Shown here: positions 15,934-21,480 of the stretch, piece after piece | How positions within the stretch are numbered: the stretch's first letter is position 1 | Layout of the letters: each line of letters begins with the position of its first letter | From: JBBDSJ01 sp040905025 | GTDB taxonomy: Bacteria; Pseudomonadota; Gammaproteobacteria; Methylohalomonadales; Methylohalomonadaceae | Direction of reading: 5' to 3' | NCBI GenBank assembly: GCA_040905025.1 | Contig: JBBDSJ010000088.1 | Location: forward strand, 1-28,253 | Length of the DNA: 28,253 nucleotides | The notes under the pieces: model-generated | The model's input: the letters and a program-made list of their open reading frames with translations, nothing else | Told to the model about the DNA's origin: nothing | Databases searched by the model: none | Made by a program: the position numbers and the translations under genes

Positions 15934-15992
15934 AGTATTCATGGATGATTTATTCAGAGCTTCCTTAAAACAAAACGGAGTACTTCAGCAGC

Positions 15993-16157
15993 ATGAAAAA
16001 GTATATGTGTGTGATTTGCGGGTTTATCTACGACGAAGAAAAAGGCTGGCCGGACGACGGTATTGAGCCCGGTACCAAATGGGAAGACGTACCACCGAAC
16101 TGGGTCTGCCCGGATTGTGGTGCGCGCAAGGAAGATTTCGAGATGATTGAAGTTTAA
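15993..16157 (+). CDS. Rubredoxin
   Basis: One-iron electron carrier of 54 residues, standard rubredoxin length. The iron ligands are four cysteines in two CxxC pairs: Cys6 and Cys9 in MCVICGFIYD, and Cys39 and Cys42 in WVCPDCGARK. The aromatic core (Tyr4, Trp30 and Trp37 in GTKW and PNWVCP) is intact. The ATG at 15993 is preceded by GGAG about 12 bases upstream, a long spacing. The palindromic element ends only 24 bases upstream, so any promoter must come from it or overlap its right end. Rubredoxin near hemL and thi genes recurs in gammaproteobacteria. The redox partner is not evident; a short electron-transfer chain is inferred. Confidence 0.95.
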   Translation: MKKYMCVICGFIYDEEKGWPDDGIEPGTKWEDVPPNWVCPDCGARKEDFEMIEV

Positions 16158-16167
16158 AAGAGTATAT

Positions 16168-16227
16168 GCAGGAGCCTGGTTTATCAGGCGAATCAGCCGG
16201 CATTCGCGCAATGAATTGCGCTCCTAC
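16168..16227. repeat. REP-like pair of inverted units (BIME-like)
   Basis: Unit 1 on plus (16168-16193) reads GCAGGAGC, a CCTGGTTTATCAGG hairpin, then CGAAT. Unit 2 on minus (16227 back to about 16200) reads GTAGGAGC, a GCAATTCATTGC hairpin, then GCGAATG. The conserved flanks and different but self-complementary stems are the hallmark of REP sequences. The pair lies between the convergent rubredoxin and hemJ genes, 6 bases from the hemJ stop. Confidence 0.75.
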
Positions 16228-16233
16228 GGTTTT

Positions 16234-16647
16234 CTAAAACGGCTTTACGACAGCCAGAATAACAATACCGATCAACAGCACGACCGGCACTTCATTAAAC
16301 CAGCGGTACCATATATGGCTGCGTTTGTTGCGATCATGCTTGAAGTCGCGCAACAGTTTGCCGCAATAAATGTGGTAGGCAATGACCAATGCCACCAGCG
16401 TCAGTTTCGCGTGCAGCCAGCCCCCGCTCATACCGATATAGCTCACCAGCCAGACGCCGAAAATTATTGTCAGTAATGCGCCGGGCATCATGATGCCGTA
16501 GAACAGCTTGCGCTCCATGATCTTGAAACGTTCCTTGCTGATACTGTCTTCGGCCATCGCGTGATAGACGAACAGCCGCGGAAGATAAAACAAACCGGCG
16601 AACCAGGTTACCATGAAAATAATATGAACGGCTTCTACCCAGGCCAT
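16234..16647 (-). CDS. hemJ: Protoporphyrinogen IX oxidase, HemJ type
   Basis: Integral inner-membrane enzyme that oxidises protoporphyrinogen IX to protoporphyrin IX in heme synthesis. The 137 residues show four hydrophobic segments (about 5-22, 50-70, 80-97 and 118-134) and HemJ/UPF0093 motifs in order: HIIFMVTWFAGLFYLPRLFV, FKIMERKLFYGIMMPG, GGWLHAKL, AYHIYCGKLLRDF, and YRWFNEVPVVLLIGIV ending VVKPF. Conserved histidines (His8, His29, His79, His92) and Lys81 are candidates for heme or substrate binding. CGGAG lies 9 bases before ATG. A duplicate of its first 19 codons lies just upstream. It pairs functionally with hemL in the same window. Confidence 0.92.
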   Translation of the reverse strand: MAWVEAVHIIFMVTWFAGLFYLPRLFVYHAMAEDSISKERFKIMERKLFYGIMMPGALLTIIFGVWLVSYIGMSGGWLHAKLTLVALVIAYHIYCGKLLRDFKHDRNKRSHIWYRWFNEVPVVLLIGIVILAVVKPF

Positions 16648-16665
16648 GATTTGACTCCGAAATTA
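16590..16665. repeat. Direct repeat, copy A (start of intact hemJ and its ribosome-binding site)
   Basis: These 76 bases match 16803-16878 with three visible differences (at 16609, 16629 and 16660). They cover the first 19 codons of hemJ plus about 18 bases upstream of its ATG. The repeats point the same way. Confidence 0.9.
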
Positions 16666-16860
16666 ATGACTGACACCGGTTTGTTTTAGCTGCCATGGAT
16701 GGCAGCACGCGAACAGCGTGAGCGGAAGCGCGCGTGGGCTTGCACCACGCGCAGCGCTACCGCACCCGGCCAGAGATGGCCGGGGTGCGGATAATAACAG
16801 ACACAAACCGGCGAACCAGGTCACCATGAAAATAATATGAAAGGCTTCTACCCAGGCCAT
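16663..16860 (-). pseudogene. Truncated duplicate of the hemJ 5' end, still an open frame of 65 codons
   Basis: The first 19 residues (MAWVEAFHIIFMVTWFAGL) match HemJ with one change (Phe7 for Val). After that the frame leaves HemJ and runs through the palindromic array, giving a composition-driven sequence rich in R, P, S and A with no HemJ features. It keeps a copy of the hemJ ribosome-binding site. The stop at 16665-16663 lies 15 bases before the true hemJ start, so ribosomes initiating here could reach the hemJ start region. I regard it as a duplication remnant, not a functional protein; a leader-peptide role is possible but unproved. Confidence 0.75.
16689..16790. repeat. Array of four adjacent palindromes between the two hemJ starts
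   Basis: In order: GCTGCCATGGATGGCAGC (16689-16706, fully self-complementary around GG); CACGC/GCGTG (16706-16710 with 16716-16720); a larger hairpin at 16722-16763 with core GCGCGTGG/CCACGCGC (16730-16737 with 16745-16752); and CGCACCC-GGCCA with TGGCC-G-GGGTGCG (16761-16772 with 16777-16789, one bulge). The region is much richer in GC than its surroundings. The first palindrome has the same CATCCATG core as those in the 15680-15968 element. Confidence 0.85.
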
Positions 16861-16878
16861 GATTTGACTCCGTAATTA
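16803..16878. repeat. Direct repeat, copy B (head of the hemJ remnant)
   Basis: Second copy of the 76-base sequence at 16590-16665, with three differences. It begins right after the palindromic array and ends 5 bases before the stop codon of the TlpA-like gene, so the array is bracketed by direct repeats. Confidence 0.9.
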
Positions 16879-16882
16879 TTAT

Positions 16883-17389
16883 TTATGTCTGTTGCAGCAG
16901 TTTTGCAATTTGCTGGCGCATACTGTCAGTATCGAATTCGCCGATCTTGTGCGTCACAATCCGGCCATCCGGTGCTACCAGAAACGTGGTCGGTGTCAGC
17001 ATCACGTTACCAAAGGCCTGGGCAATCCGGCCATCAATATCCAGTGCGATGAAATACGGTAATTGCCGACGGCGGTTGAATTCGACAACCCGGTTGGGTG
17101 GATCATACGACATCGCCACTGCCACGATTTCTAGGCCGCGCTTGTTAAATTCCTCATATAATTCAATCAAATGCGGGATTTCCCTGATGCAGCCCGGACA
17201 GTCAGTCGCCCAGAATGTCACCAGTACCGGTTTGCCCTGCCAGTCGGCCAGCGGGTATTCATTTCCATCCAGCGATTTGAAGCTGACGACCGGTGCCTTG
17301 CTCAGGCCATGCGGTGCCAGCCATAGCAAAGCGGCAAGCAGGATGATAATGCCGATAACGGCAGGTGCCAGCCAGTCGCGCCGGGTCAT
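16883..17389 (-). CDS. Membrane-anchored TlpA-like thioredoxin-fold protein
   Basis: Predicted thiol-disulfide protein facing the periplasm. The 168 residues begin with one hydrophobic anchor (about 8-26), then a thioredoxin fold with the active site Cys64-Pro-Gly-Cys67 in FWATDCPGCIREIP, the AlkC/Redoxin-type SYDPP turn, and the cis-proline Pro133 in LTPTTFLV. The C-terminal DGRIVTHKIGEFD matches the TlpA/ResA group. Such proteins reduce apocytochromes or other periplasmic thiols; the target here is unknown. The ATG overlaps the stop codon of the upstream DUF4126-type gene by 4 bases (ATGA), indicating co-translation, and the hemJ remnant follows 22 bases downstream. Confidence 0.88.
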   Translation of the reverse strand: MTRRDWLAPAVIGIIILLAALLWLAPHGLSKAPVVSFKSLDGNEYPLADWQGKPVLVTFWATDCPGCIREIPHLIELYEEFNKRGLEIVAVAMSYDPPNRVVEFNRRRQLPYFIALDIDGRIAQAFGNVMLTPTTFLVAPDGRIVTHKIGEFDTDSMRQQIAKLLQQT

Positions 17390-18036
17390 AAGTGTTGTTT
17401 CGGCGTGTTATCGGCGTGTGGCAGTGCGGCAGTTTCAGTGGGCGGACGCCGGCACAGGATGCGGAGTCTGGCAGCGATTGTCCGTATACCGTGCCAGATT
17501 TTGGGTAACAGCCAGATCATTAACACGATAAACAGCGCCAGCAGAATCAGGAATATTACCGGATGAAACAGCGCGGTCCAGATGCCGGCAACAACAACGG
17601 CATCTTCACCCACAGATGCGCCCCAGTTGCTGAACGGTTCGGGTGAAGTATTGATTAATACGCGGCTGCCGGCCTTGGTTGCATAGCTGCCAGTGGCAAC
17701 TGCGCCACCCAGCAGAAATGCGGCAAATTCAATCGCTGCACTGGTTTCACCGACGGCGCCCATCGCCAGAATGGCACCCGCCGGGATCCGGATAAATGCA
17801 TGTATCGCGTCCCAGCCGGTATCCACTCCCGGGGTCTTGTCGGCAAAAAACTCTACGCAGTACATCAGGCCGGCAGCAAAAATGACCAGCGGATCCGTGA
17901 GTACCAGCAGCGATTCAGGCAGCACAATGTGGCCACTGCTGCCGAGCAGGCCGAGCATCAGCACGGCCGCGTAGAGGTTGATGCCGCTGGCCCAGGCCAC
18001 CCCCATGGTCAATGCAATGATATGGACAATTTCCAT
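17386..18036 (-). CDS. DUF4126-type integral membrane protein
   Basis: Membrane protein of 216 residues without assigned function. It starts with a helix containing GVAWASGINLYAAVLMLGLL, has the recurring family segments CVEFFADKTPGVDTGWDAIH and GAILAMGAVGE, a glycine-rich helix (LLGGAVATGSYATKAGSR) and a long hydrophobic segment near 155-178, then a basic cytoplasmic tail of about 35 residues. The DKxPxxDxxWDxxH pattern is the reason for the DUF4126 call. It is the first gene of an apparent minus-strand operon with the TlpA-like gene and hemJ. Confidence 0.78.
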   Translation of the reverse strand: MEIVHIIALTMGVAWASGINLYAAVLMLGLLGSSGHIVLPESLLVLTDPLVIFAAGLMYCVEFFADKTPGVDTGWDAIHAFIRIPAGAILAMGAVGETSAAIEFAAFLLGGAVATGSYATKAGSRVLINTSPEPFSNWGASVGEDAVVVAGIWTALFHPVIFLILLALFIVLMIWLLPKIWHGIRTIAARLRILCRRPPTETAALPHADNTPKQHL

Positions 18037-18326
18037 AAGCGTTGTCTGTCGTGGTTAGCTGTCAGGCCCTGCCAGCGATTAGAGGTTTATTGAGCGCAAA
18101 TATCGGCCTGCTGACAAATAATACCTCAATCCAGGCTATCTGATTCAATGATTAGCACAATGAAATGCCAGCGGATTCTCTGACTGTCGGGATAAGTACA
18201 GGTTCCGGTTCAGGAAATGTTCCTTGACAGCCCTGACCCTGCTGGGTAGTCTTACCGGGTCTTGAACCGCCAAAAGCGGATTAATTCGAGATTAATAAAA
18301 ATAAAAAATGTGCTGGAAAATATTCC

Positions 18327-18350
18327 AAAAGCGGCCTCGGCCGCTTTTTT
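18327..18350 (+). terminator. Strong Rho-independent terminator upstream of argC
   Basis: AAAAGCGGCC (18327-18336) pairs with GGCCGCTTTT (18339-18348), and six T follow from 18345. The two central bases TC imply a CTCG tetraloop in practice. No plus-strand gene lies upstream for more than 2 kb (the last is rubredoxin, ending at 16157), so it must end an unrecognised transcript or act as an attenuator. Confidence 0.85.
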
Positions 18351-18395
18351 GTTGCTTGTGTTGCCAGCAAAACCCGCTGCCCGGGATTGATTATT

Positions 18396-18404
18396 TGGTA
18401 TATT
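18396..18404 (+). promoter_or_regulatory. Possible extended -10 promoter of argC
   Basis: TGGTATATT fits the extended -10 pattern TGnTATAAT. There is no good -35 at the normal distance. It lies downstream of the terminator and about 50 bases before the argC start, so argC could be transcribed independently of any upstream RNA. Confidence 0.45.
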
Positions 18405-18456
18405 CTGTTGCCCTTCCTTAATGATAACTCGCTTCATGCCTGATTGAGTCTTGCGT

Positions 18457-19494
18457 ATGTCCAGTTCTCCTATCCGCATCGGCATTGTTGGTGCCAGTGG
18501 TTACACCGGCCTCGAATTGTTGCGCCTGTTGCTTGGGCATCCGCAGGCAGACATTGCCGTGGTGACCTCGCGGGGCGAAGCCGGTCAGCCGGTCAGTGCC
18601 ATTTTCCCGCATTTTGACGGCTTGCTCGATCTGGCTTTCAGTGCGCCGGATCCGGCATTGCTGGAAAGCTGCGATCTGGTATTTTTTACGACCCCGAATG
18701 CTACTGCCATGCACATGGTGCCGGCACTGCTGCGTGCTGGTGTAAAGGTCATTGACCTGTCAGCTGACTTCCGGCTCAGGGATGCCGCTGAATGGGCAGA
18801 CTGGTATGGCGAGCGGCACGCCTGTCCGGAATTGCTGGAACAGGCCGTATACGGGTTGCCCGAACTGAATCGTGATGCGATTAAAACGGCCCGGTTGATT
18901 GCCAATCCCGGTTGCTACCCGACCGCAAGCATCCTGGCATTGCAGCCATTGCTGCAGGCCGGCGTGGTTGACAGCCAGCGGCTGATCGTCGATGCCAAGT
19001 CCGGTGTCAGTGGCGCCGGCCGCAAAGCCAGCCTTGGCACCCAGTTTTGTGAAACGGCAGAAAGCTTCCGTGCCTATAGCGTCGCAGGTCACCGCCACCA
19101 GCCGGAAATTGTCCAGGCGCTGGAGAATGGCAACGGCCGGCCGGGGCTGACGTTTGTGCCGCATCTGGTGCCGATGGTACGTGGTATTCATGCAACGGTT
19201 TATGCTGATCTGATTGCGCCGGCGACGGACGTACAGGCGCTGTTTGAGGAGCATTATTCCAGTGAGCCATTCGTACATGTAATGCCGGCGGGCAGCCATC
19301 CGGATACCCGCTCAACCCGGGGCTCAAATCTGTGCCGGCTTGCCGTGCATCAGCCAGCGCCGGATCGACTCGTGGTATTGTCGGTGATCGATAATCTCGT
19401 CAAGGGCGCGGCCGGGCAGGCGCTGCAGAATATGAATCTGATGTTTGGCCGGCCGGAAACCACCGGCCTCACGTCCGGCCCGCTGGTGCCGTGA
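18457..19494 (+). CDS. argC: N-acetyl-gamma-glutamyl-phosphate reductase
   Basis: NADPH-dependent enzyme that makes N-acetylglutamate semialdehyde in arginine synthesis. The 345 residues show the nucleotide-binding IGIVGASGYTGLELLRLL (8-25), FFTTPNATAM, VIDLSADFRL (98-107), VYGLPELNR and the active-site Cys153 in ANPGCYPTA. C-terminal motifs FVPHLVPMVRGIHATVYADL and VIDNLVKGAAGQALQNMNLM are complete. ATG at 18457 follows a weak GAG; an in-frame TTG two codons earlier is an alternative. The coiled-coil protein gene follows 31 bases later. Confidence 0.95.
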   Translation: MSSSPIRIGIVGASGYTGLELLRLLLGHPQADIAVVTSRGEAGQPVSAIFPHFDGLLDLAFSAPDPALLESCDLVFFTTPNATAMHMVPALLRAGVKVIDLSADFRLRDAAEWADWYGERHACPELLEQAVYGLPELNRDAIKTARLIANPGCYPTASILALQPLLQAGVVDSQRLIVDAKSGVSGAGRKASLGTQFCETAESFRAYSVAGHRHQPEIVQALENGNGRPGLTFVPHLVPMVRGIHATVYADLIAPATDVQALFEEHYSSEPFVHVMPAGSHPDTRSTRGSNLCRLAVHQPAPDRLVVLSVIDNLVKGAAGQALQNMNLMFGRPETTGLTSGPLVP

Positions 19495-19525
19495 TGTTAT
19501 TGTCGAATCAGCACAATACAAGTTC

Positions 19526-20239
19526 ATGAAAAGCCCGGTAATTAAACAACAGCGGCCACTGGCCGTCATGGGGCTGTTATTTATCCTCGTTATACTGGTG
19601 CTGTTTGGCGGCTGGTTTGCGCTGAACCAGCATCACTGGCGTCTGATTCAGTCACAAATGGCACAGACGCATGACACGCAACAGTTGCGTGAAGCAGGAC
19701 AGAGTCTTGAGCAGGAAAACAGAAAACTGCGCGAGCAGCTGACCAAACTCAGGGCAAGTTCCAGAATAGATACCAGCGCCGCGGCAACCTTGCAGAACGA
19801 AGTTATCCGTTTGCAGGACGAAATTTACCGGTTAACGCGTGAAATCGAGTTTTATCGTGGTATTGTTTCGGCAACCAAGGACAGCGAGGGATTGCAGGTT
19901 GAAGGTGTGCTGGTTGAGCCTACACGTGTTGCCGGCAACTATCGTTTTAAACTGGTATTAACCCACGTCGGGAAAAATGGTAAGGTTACTTCAGGTGTTG
20001 CTCAGGTCACTCTGGAGGGCGACATGGGCGGTACCGCGAAGCGGCTCAGTCTGCCGGAGGTAGCGACTGACAGCTCGCTCGACCTAAAATATAAATTCAA
20101 GAATTTCAAGCGTTTCGAAACGTATATTGAACTGCCTGCCGACTTTGTACCTAGCCGAGTGCTGGTAAAGTTGATTCCCGAGGGCAATGCCAATGCACCG
20201 GTTGAACGGACGTTCAACTGGTCCGATGTCACCAGCTAA
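19526..20239 (+). CDS. Membrane-anchored coiled-coil protein, DUF6776-like
   Basis: Protein of 237 residues: a short cytoplasmic N-terminus, one hydrophobic anchor (about 13-34, MGLLFILVILVLFGGWFAL), a coiled coil of about 70-80 residues rich in Q, E, L and R (QQLREAGQSLEQENRKLREQ and onwards), and a C-terminal beta-rich domain beginning near EFYRGIVSATKDSEGLQVEG. The layout and position directly before bactofilin match the uncharacterised DUF6776 family. A role in envelope or cell-shape functions with the bactofilin is inferred from context only. ATG 19526 was chosen because the frame upstream overlaps argC and the anchor starts here; no strong ribosome-binding site is visible. Confidence 0.75.
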   Translation: MKSPVIKQQRPLAVMGLLFILVILVLFGGWFALNQHHWRLIQSQMAQTHDTQQLREAGQSLEQENRKLREQLTKLRASSRIDTSAAATLQNEVIRLQDEIYRLTREIEFYRGIVSATKDSEGLQVEGVLVEPTRVAGNYRFKLVLTHVGKNGKVTSGVAQVTLEGDMGGTAKRLSLPEVATDSSLDLKYKFKNFKRFETYIELPADFVPSRVLVKLIPEGNANAPVERTFNWSDVTS

Positions 20240-20253
20240 CAGAGGTAGATAGC

Positions 20254-20670
20254 ATGTGGGGCAAAAGCAAAAAACGTCGTGCGACCCGGATTGATACCCT
20301 GATTGGCCAGCGCTCCCAGGTGCTGGGTGATTTACATTTCAGTGGTGGCCTGCATGTCGACGGTCAGGTTAAAGGTAATGTGCTGGCGGATGATGATGGC
20401 AGTTCATTGATTTCGCTTAGCGATCAGGGCCGTATTGAAGGTGAAGTGCGCGTACCGCATGTCGTGCTGAATGGCGTTGTAGTCGGTGATGTGTACGCCA
20501 GCGTGCATATTGAGCTGGCAGCCAGCGCGCGGGTTACCGGCAATGTTTATTACAATCTGATTGAAATGGCGATTGGTGCCGAAGTCAACGGCAAGCTGGT
20601 GCATCAGGTGGAAGGTGCGAGTGAGCCGGCATTGCTGGAAGCCGATATGCCGCTCCGGGCTGCAGACTGA
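20254..20670 (+). CDS. Bactofilin (polymer-forming cytoskeletal protein)
   Basis: Bactofilins polymerise without nucleotide into membrane-associated filaments that place cell-wall enzymes. The 138 residues have a short basic N-terminus (MWGKSKKRRATRIDTLIG), a beta-helical DUF583 core of repeating strands (GDLHFSGGLHVDGQVKGNV, GRIEGEVRVPHVVLNG, GDVYASVHIELAASARVTGN, EVNGKL) at about 25-118, and a short unstructured tail. It starts 14 bases after the coiled-coil gene, with AGAGG upstream, and is followed by a terminator, which closes the argC unit. Confidence 0.93.
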   Translation: MWGKSKKRRATRIDTLIGQRSQVLGDLHFSGGLHVDGQVKGNVLADDDGSSLISLSDQGRIEGEVRVPHVVLNGVVVGDVYASVHIELAASARVTGNVYYNLIEMAIGAEVNGKLVHQVEGASEPALLEADMPLRAAD

Positions 20671-20722
20671 CTTTCCAGGCAAGCCTGTCAGCCGATATTG
20701 GCCGGTTATAACCCCGGCTTAT

Positions 20723-20746
20723 AACCAACTAAAACAGTTGGTTTTT
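20723..20746 (+). terminator. Rho-independent terminator after bactofilin
   Basis: AACCAACT (20723-20730) and AGTTGGTT (20736-20743) form an 8-bp stem with loop AAAAC, followed by a T-run ending at 20746. It ends the argC / coiled-coil / bactofilin unit. Confidence 0.85.
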
Positions 20747-20766
20747 CTATCGAACTGTACTACACT
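20738..20766 (+). promoter_or_regulatory. Probable erpA promoter overlapping the preceding terminator
   Basis: TTGGTT (20738-20743) and TACACT (20761-20766) are 17 bases apart. The -35 lies within the 3' arm of the terminator. Leader length to ATG 20801 would be about 28 bases. I saw no clear IscR box. Confidence 0.5.
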
Positions 20767-20800
20767 GTGCGTCCATTTACAGAAACAATAGTTGAACCCC

Positions 20801-21157
20801 ATGAGCGAAGCCCAGGCAATATTAGAAGATGATCCGTTAGTCTTTACCGCCTCAGCTGCGGATAAGGTGCGCGAGCTGATCGAGGAAGAGAAAAATGCGG
20901 CATTAATGCTGCGCGTTTTTATCAGTGGCGGCGGCTGTTCCGGTTTCCAGTACGGTTTTACATTCGATGAAAATATCACCGACGGTGATACGGTGGTCGA
21001 GAAGAACGGTGTGAAACTGTTGATAGACCCGATGAGTTTTCAGTACTTGACCGGTGCTGAAATTGATTATAGCGAAGGCCTGGAAGGCGCGCAGTTTGTG
21101 ATCCGGAACCCGAATGCCAGCACTACCTGCGGCTGTGGTTCATCATTTTCTGTCTGA
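20801..21157 (+). CDS. erpA: Iron-sulfur cluster insertion protein ErpA (A-type carrier)
   Basis: Delivers Fe-S clusters to apoproteins, including the isoprenoid enzymes IspG and IspH in E. coli. The 118 residues carry the three A-type cysteines: Cys46 in GGGCSGFQYGF, and Cys110 and Cys112 in the C-terminal TTCGCGSSFSV. The segment LIDPMSFQYLTGAEIDYSEG is characteristic. ATG at 20801 was preferred over the in-frame TTG at 20792 because it gives the family length. It is flanked by its own promoter and terminator, so it is probably monocistronic. Confidence 0.95.
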   Translation: MSEAQAILEDDPLVFTASAADKVRELIEEEKNAALMLRVFISGGGCSGFQYGFTFDENITDGDTVVEKNGVKLLIDPMSFQYLTGAEIDYSEGLEGAQFVIRNPNASTTCGCGSSFSV

Positions 21158-21183
21158 ATCCGCTATAACATTACGAATACCAG

Positions 21184-21206
21184 AACCCGCCAAGGCGGGT
21201 TTTTTT
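21184..21206 (+). terminator. Rho-independent terminator of erpA
   Basis: AACCCGCC (21184-21191) pairs with GGCGGGTT (21194-21201), followed by seven T from 21200. It lies 26 bases after the erpA stop. Confidence 0.88.
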
Positions 21207-21236
21207 GTGGGCTGAATCTGACAGCACGATCAGGTG

Positions 21237-21470
21237 ATGACTGCCGACAATACATATTTCGATAATCTTGATGCGGCCTTTGCACATGCCTGGCAGGAAC
21301 TGGCGCATGCAGTTGCTGACAGCCGGCACGGTTTTCGGATACTGCAGTTGGCAACGGTTGCCTGTGATACAACACCGCGTCTGCGCAGTATTGTGCTGCG
21401 TGGAGTTGTTATCGAAACTGCGGTTTTAATCTGGCCCAGGCTGCGTTTTATTACACCCCTGGGTGTGTAA
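21237..21470 (+). pseudogene. Remnant of a PPOX-class FMN-binding (pyridoxamine-phosphate oxidase-like) gene
   Basis: The 77 residues resemble the N-terminal third of a family of about 200-residue flavoproteins: an early YFDNLDAAFAHAWQELAHAV helix, then the strand region HGFRILQLATV and PRLRSIVLRGV. After about residue 55, where family members continue with an FHTDxRSxK-type FMN-binding stretch, the sequence becomes VLIWPRLRFITPLGV and stops. Both the FMN site and the C-terminal two thirds are missing. The next gene starts 10 bases later, so I infer an internal deletion. It might still be expressed as a short protein, but no function can be supported. Confidence 0.5.
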
Positions 21471-21480
21471 CAATCAGATT

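Larger units (their letters stand above)
15680..15968. mobile_element. Putative MITE-like palindromic element with terminal inverted repeats, no coding capacity
   Basis: This fills nearly all of the 352-base gap between thiD and the rubredoxin gene. Its ends match as inverted repeats: TTAAGGAACCTCTGATT from 15680 and TTAAGGAAGCTCTGAAT read on the minus strand from 15968, about 17 of 21 positions. Inside are two direct copies of a roughly 20-base motif (15702-15721 and 15842-15860, sharing TCCTTT and TTCGTAACC), a more divergent inverted copy around 15914-15932, and five copies of a CATCCATG-centred palindrome. No open frame of use is present. The terminal repeats and internal symmetry suggest a non-autonomous mobile element; no target-site duplication beyond TTAA at both ends can be claimed. 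Confidence 0.65.
18037..18456. other. 420-base intergenic region with an orphan terminator and possible structured RNA
   Basis: No convincing coding frame is visible. The left part must contain the promoter of the minus-strand DUF4126/TlpA/hemJ genes, but I cannot fix it. At 18207-18268 several short stems could form a branched fold: GGTTCA/TGAACC closing GGAA/TTCC, CAGC/GCTG and GGTA/TACC. A CCGC/GCGG hairpin (18267-18279) and a strong terminator (18327-18350) follow. CCAAAAGCGG occurs twice (18270-18279 and 18325-18334). The fold is inferred by eye from 4-6 bp stems and could be chance. Confidence 0.5.

Noticed and set aside
15641..15992. TPP riboswitch expected upstream of thiD
   Set aside because: The conserved CTGAGA and the ACCTGATCTGGATAATGCCAGCG-like core parts are not found on the minus strand; the region is the palindromic element.
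15680..16790. CRISPR array
   Set aside because: Repeats are few, palindromic, in both orientations and unevenly spaced, with no cas genes in the window.
18148..18183. 11-codon leader peptide upstream of argC
   Set aside because: No ribosome-binding site and only one arginine codon, so arginine-sensing attenuation by this frame is not supported.
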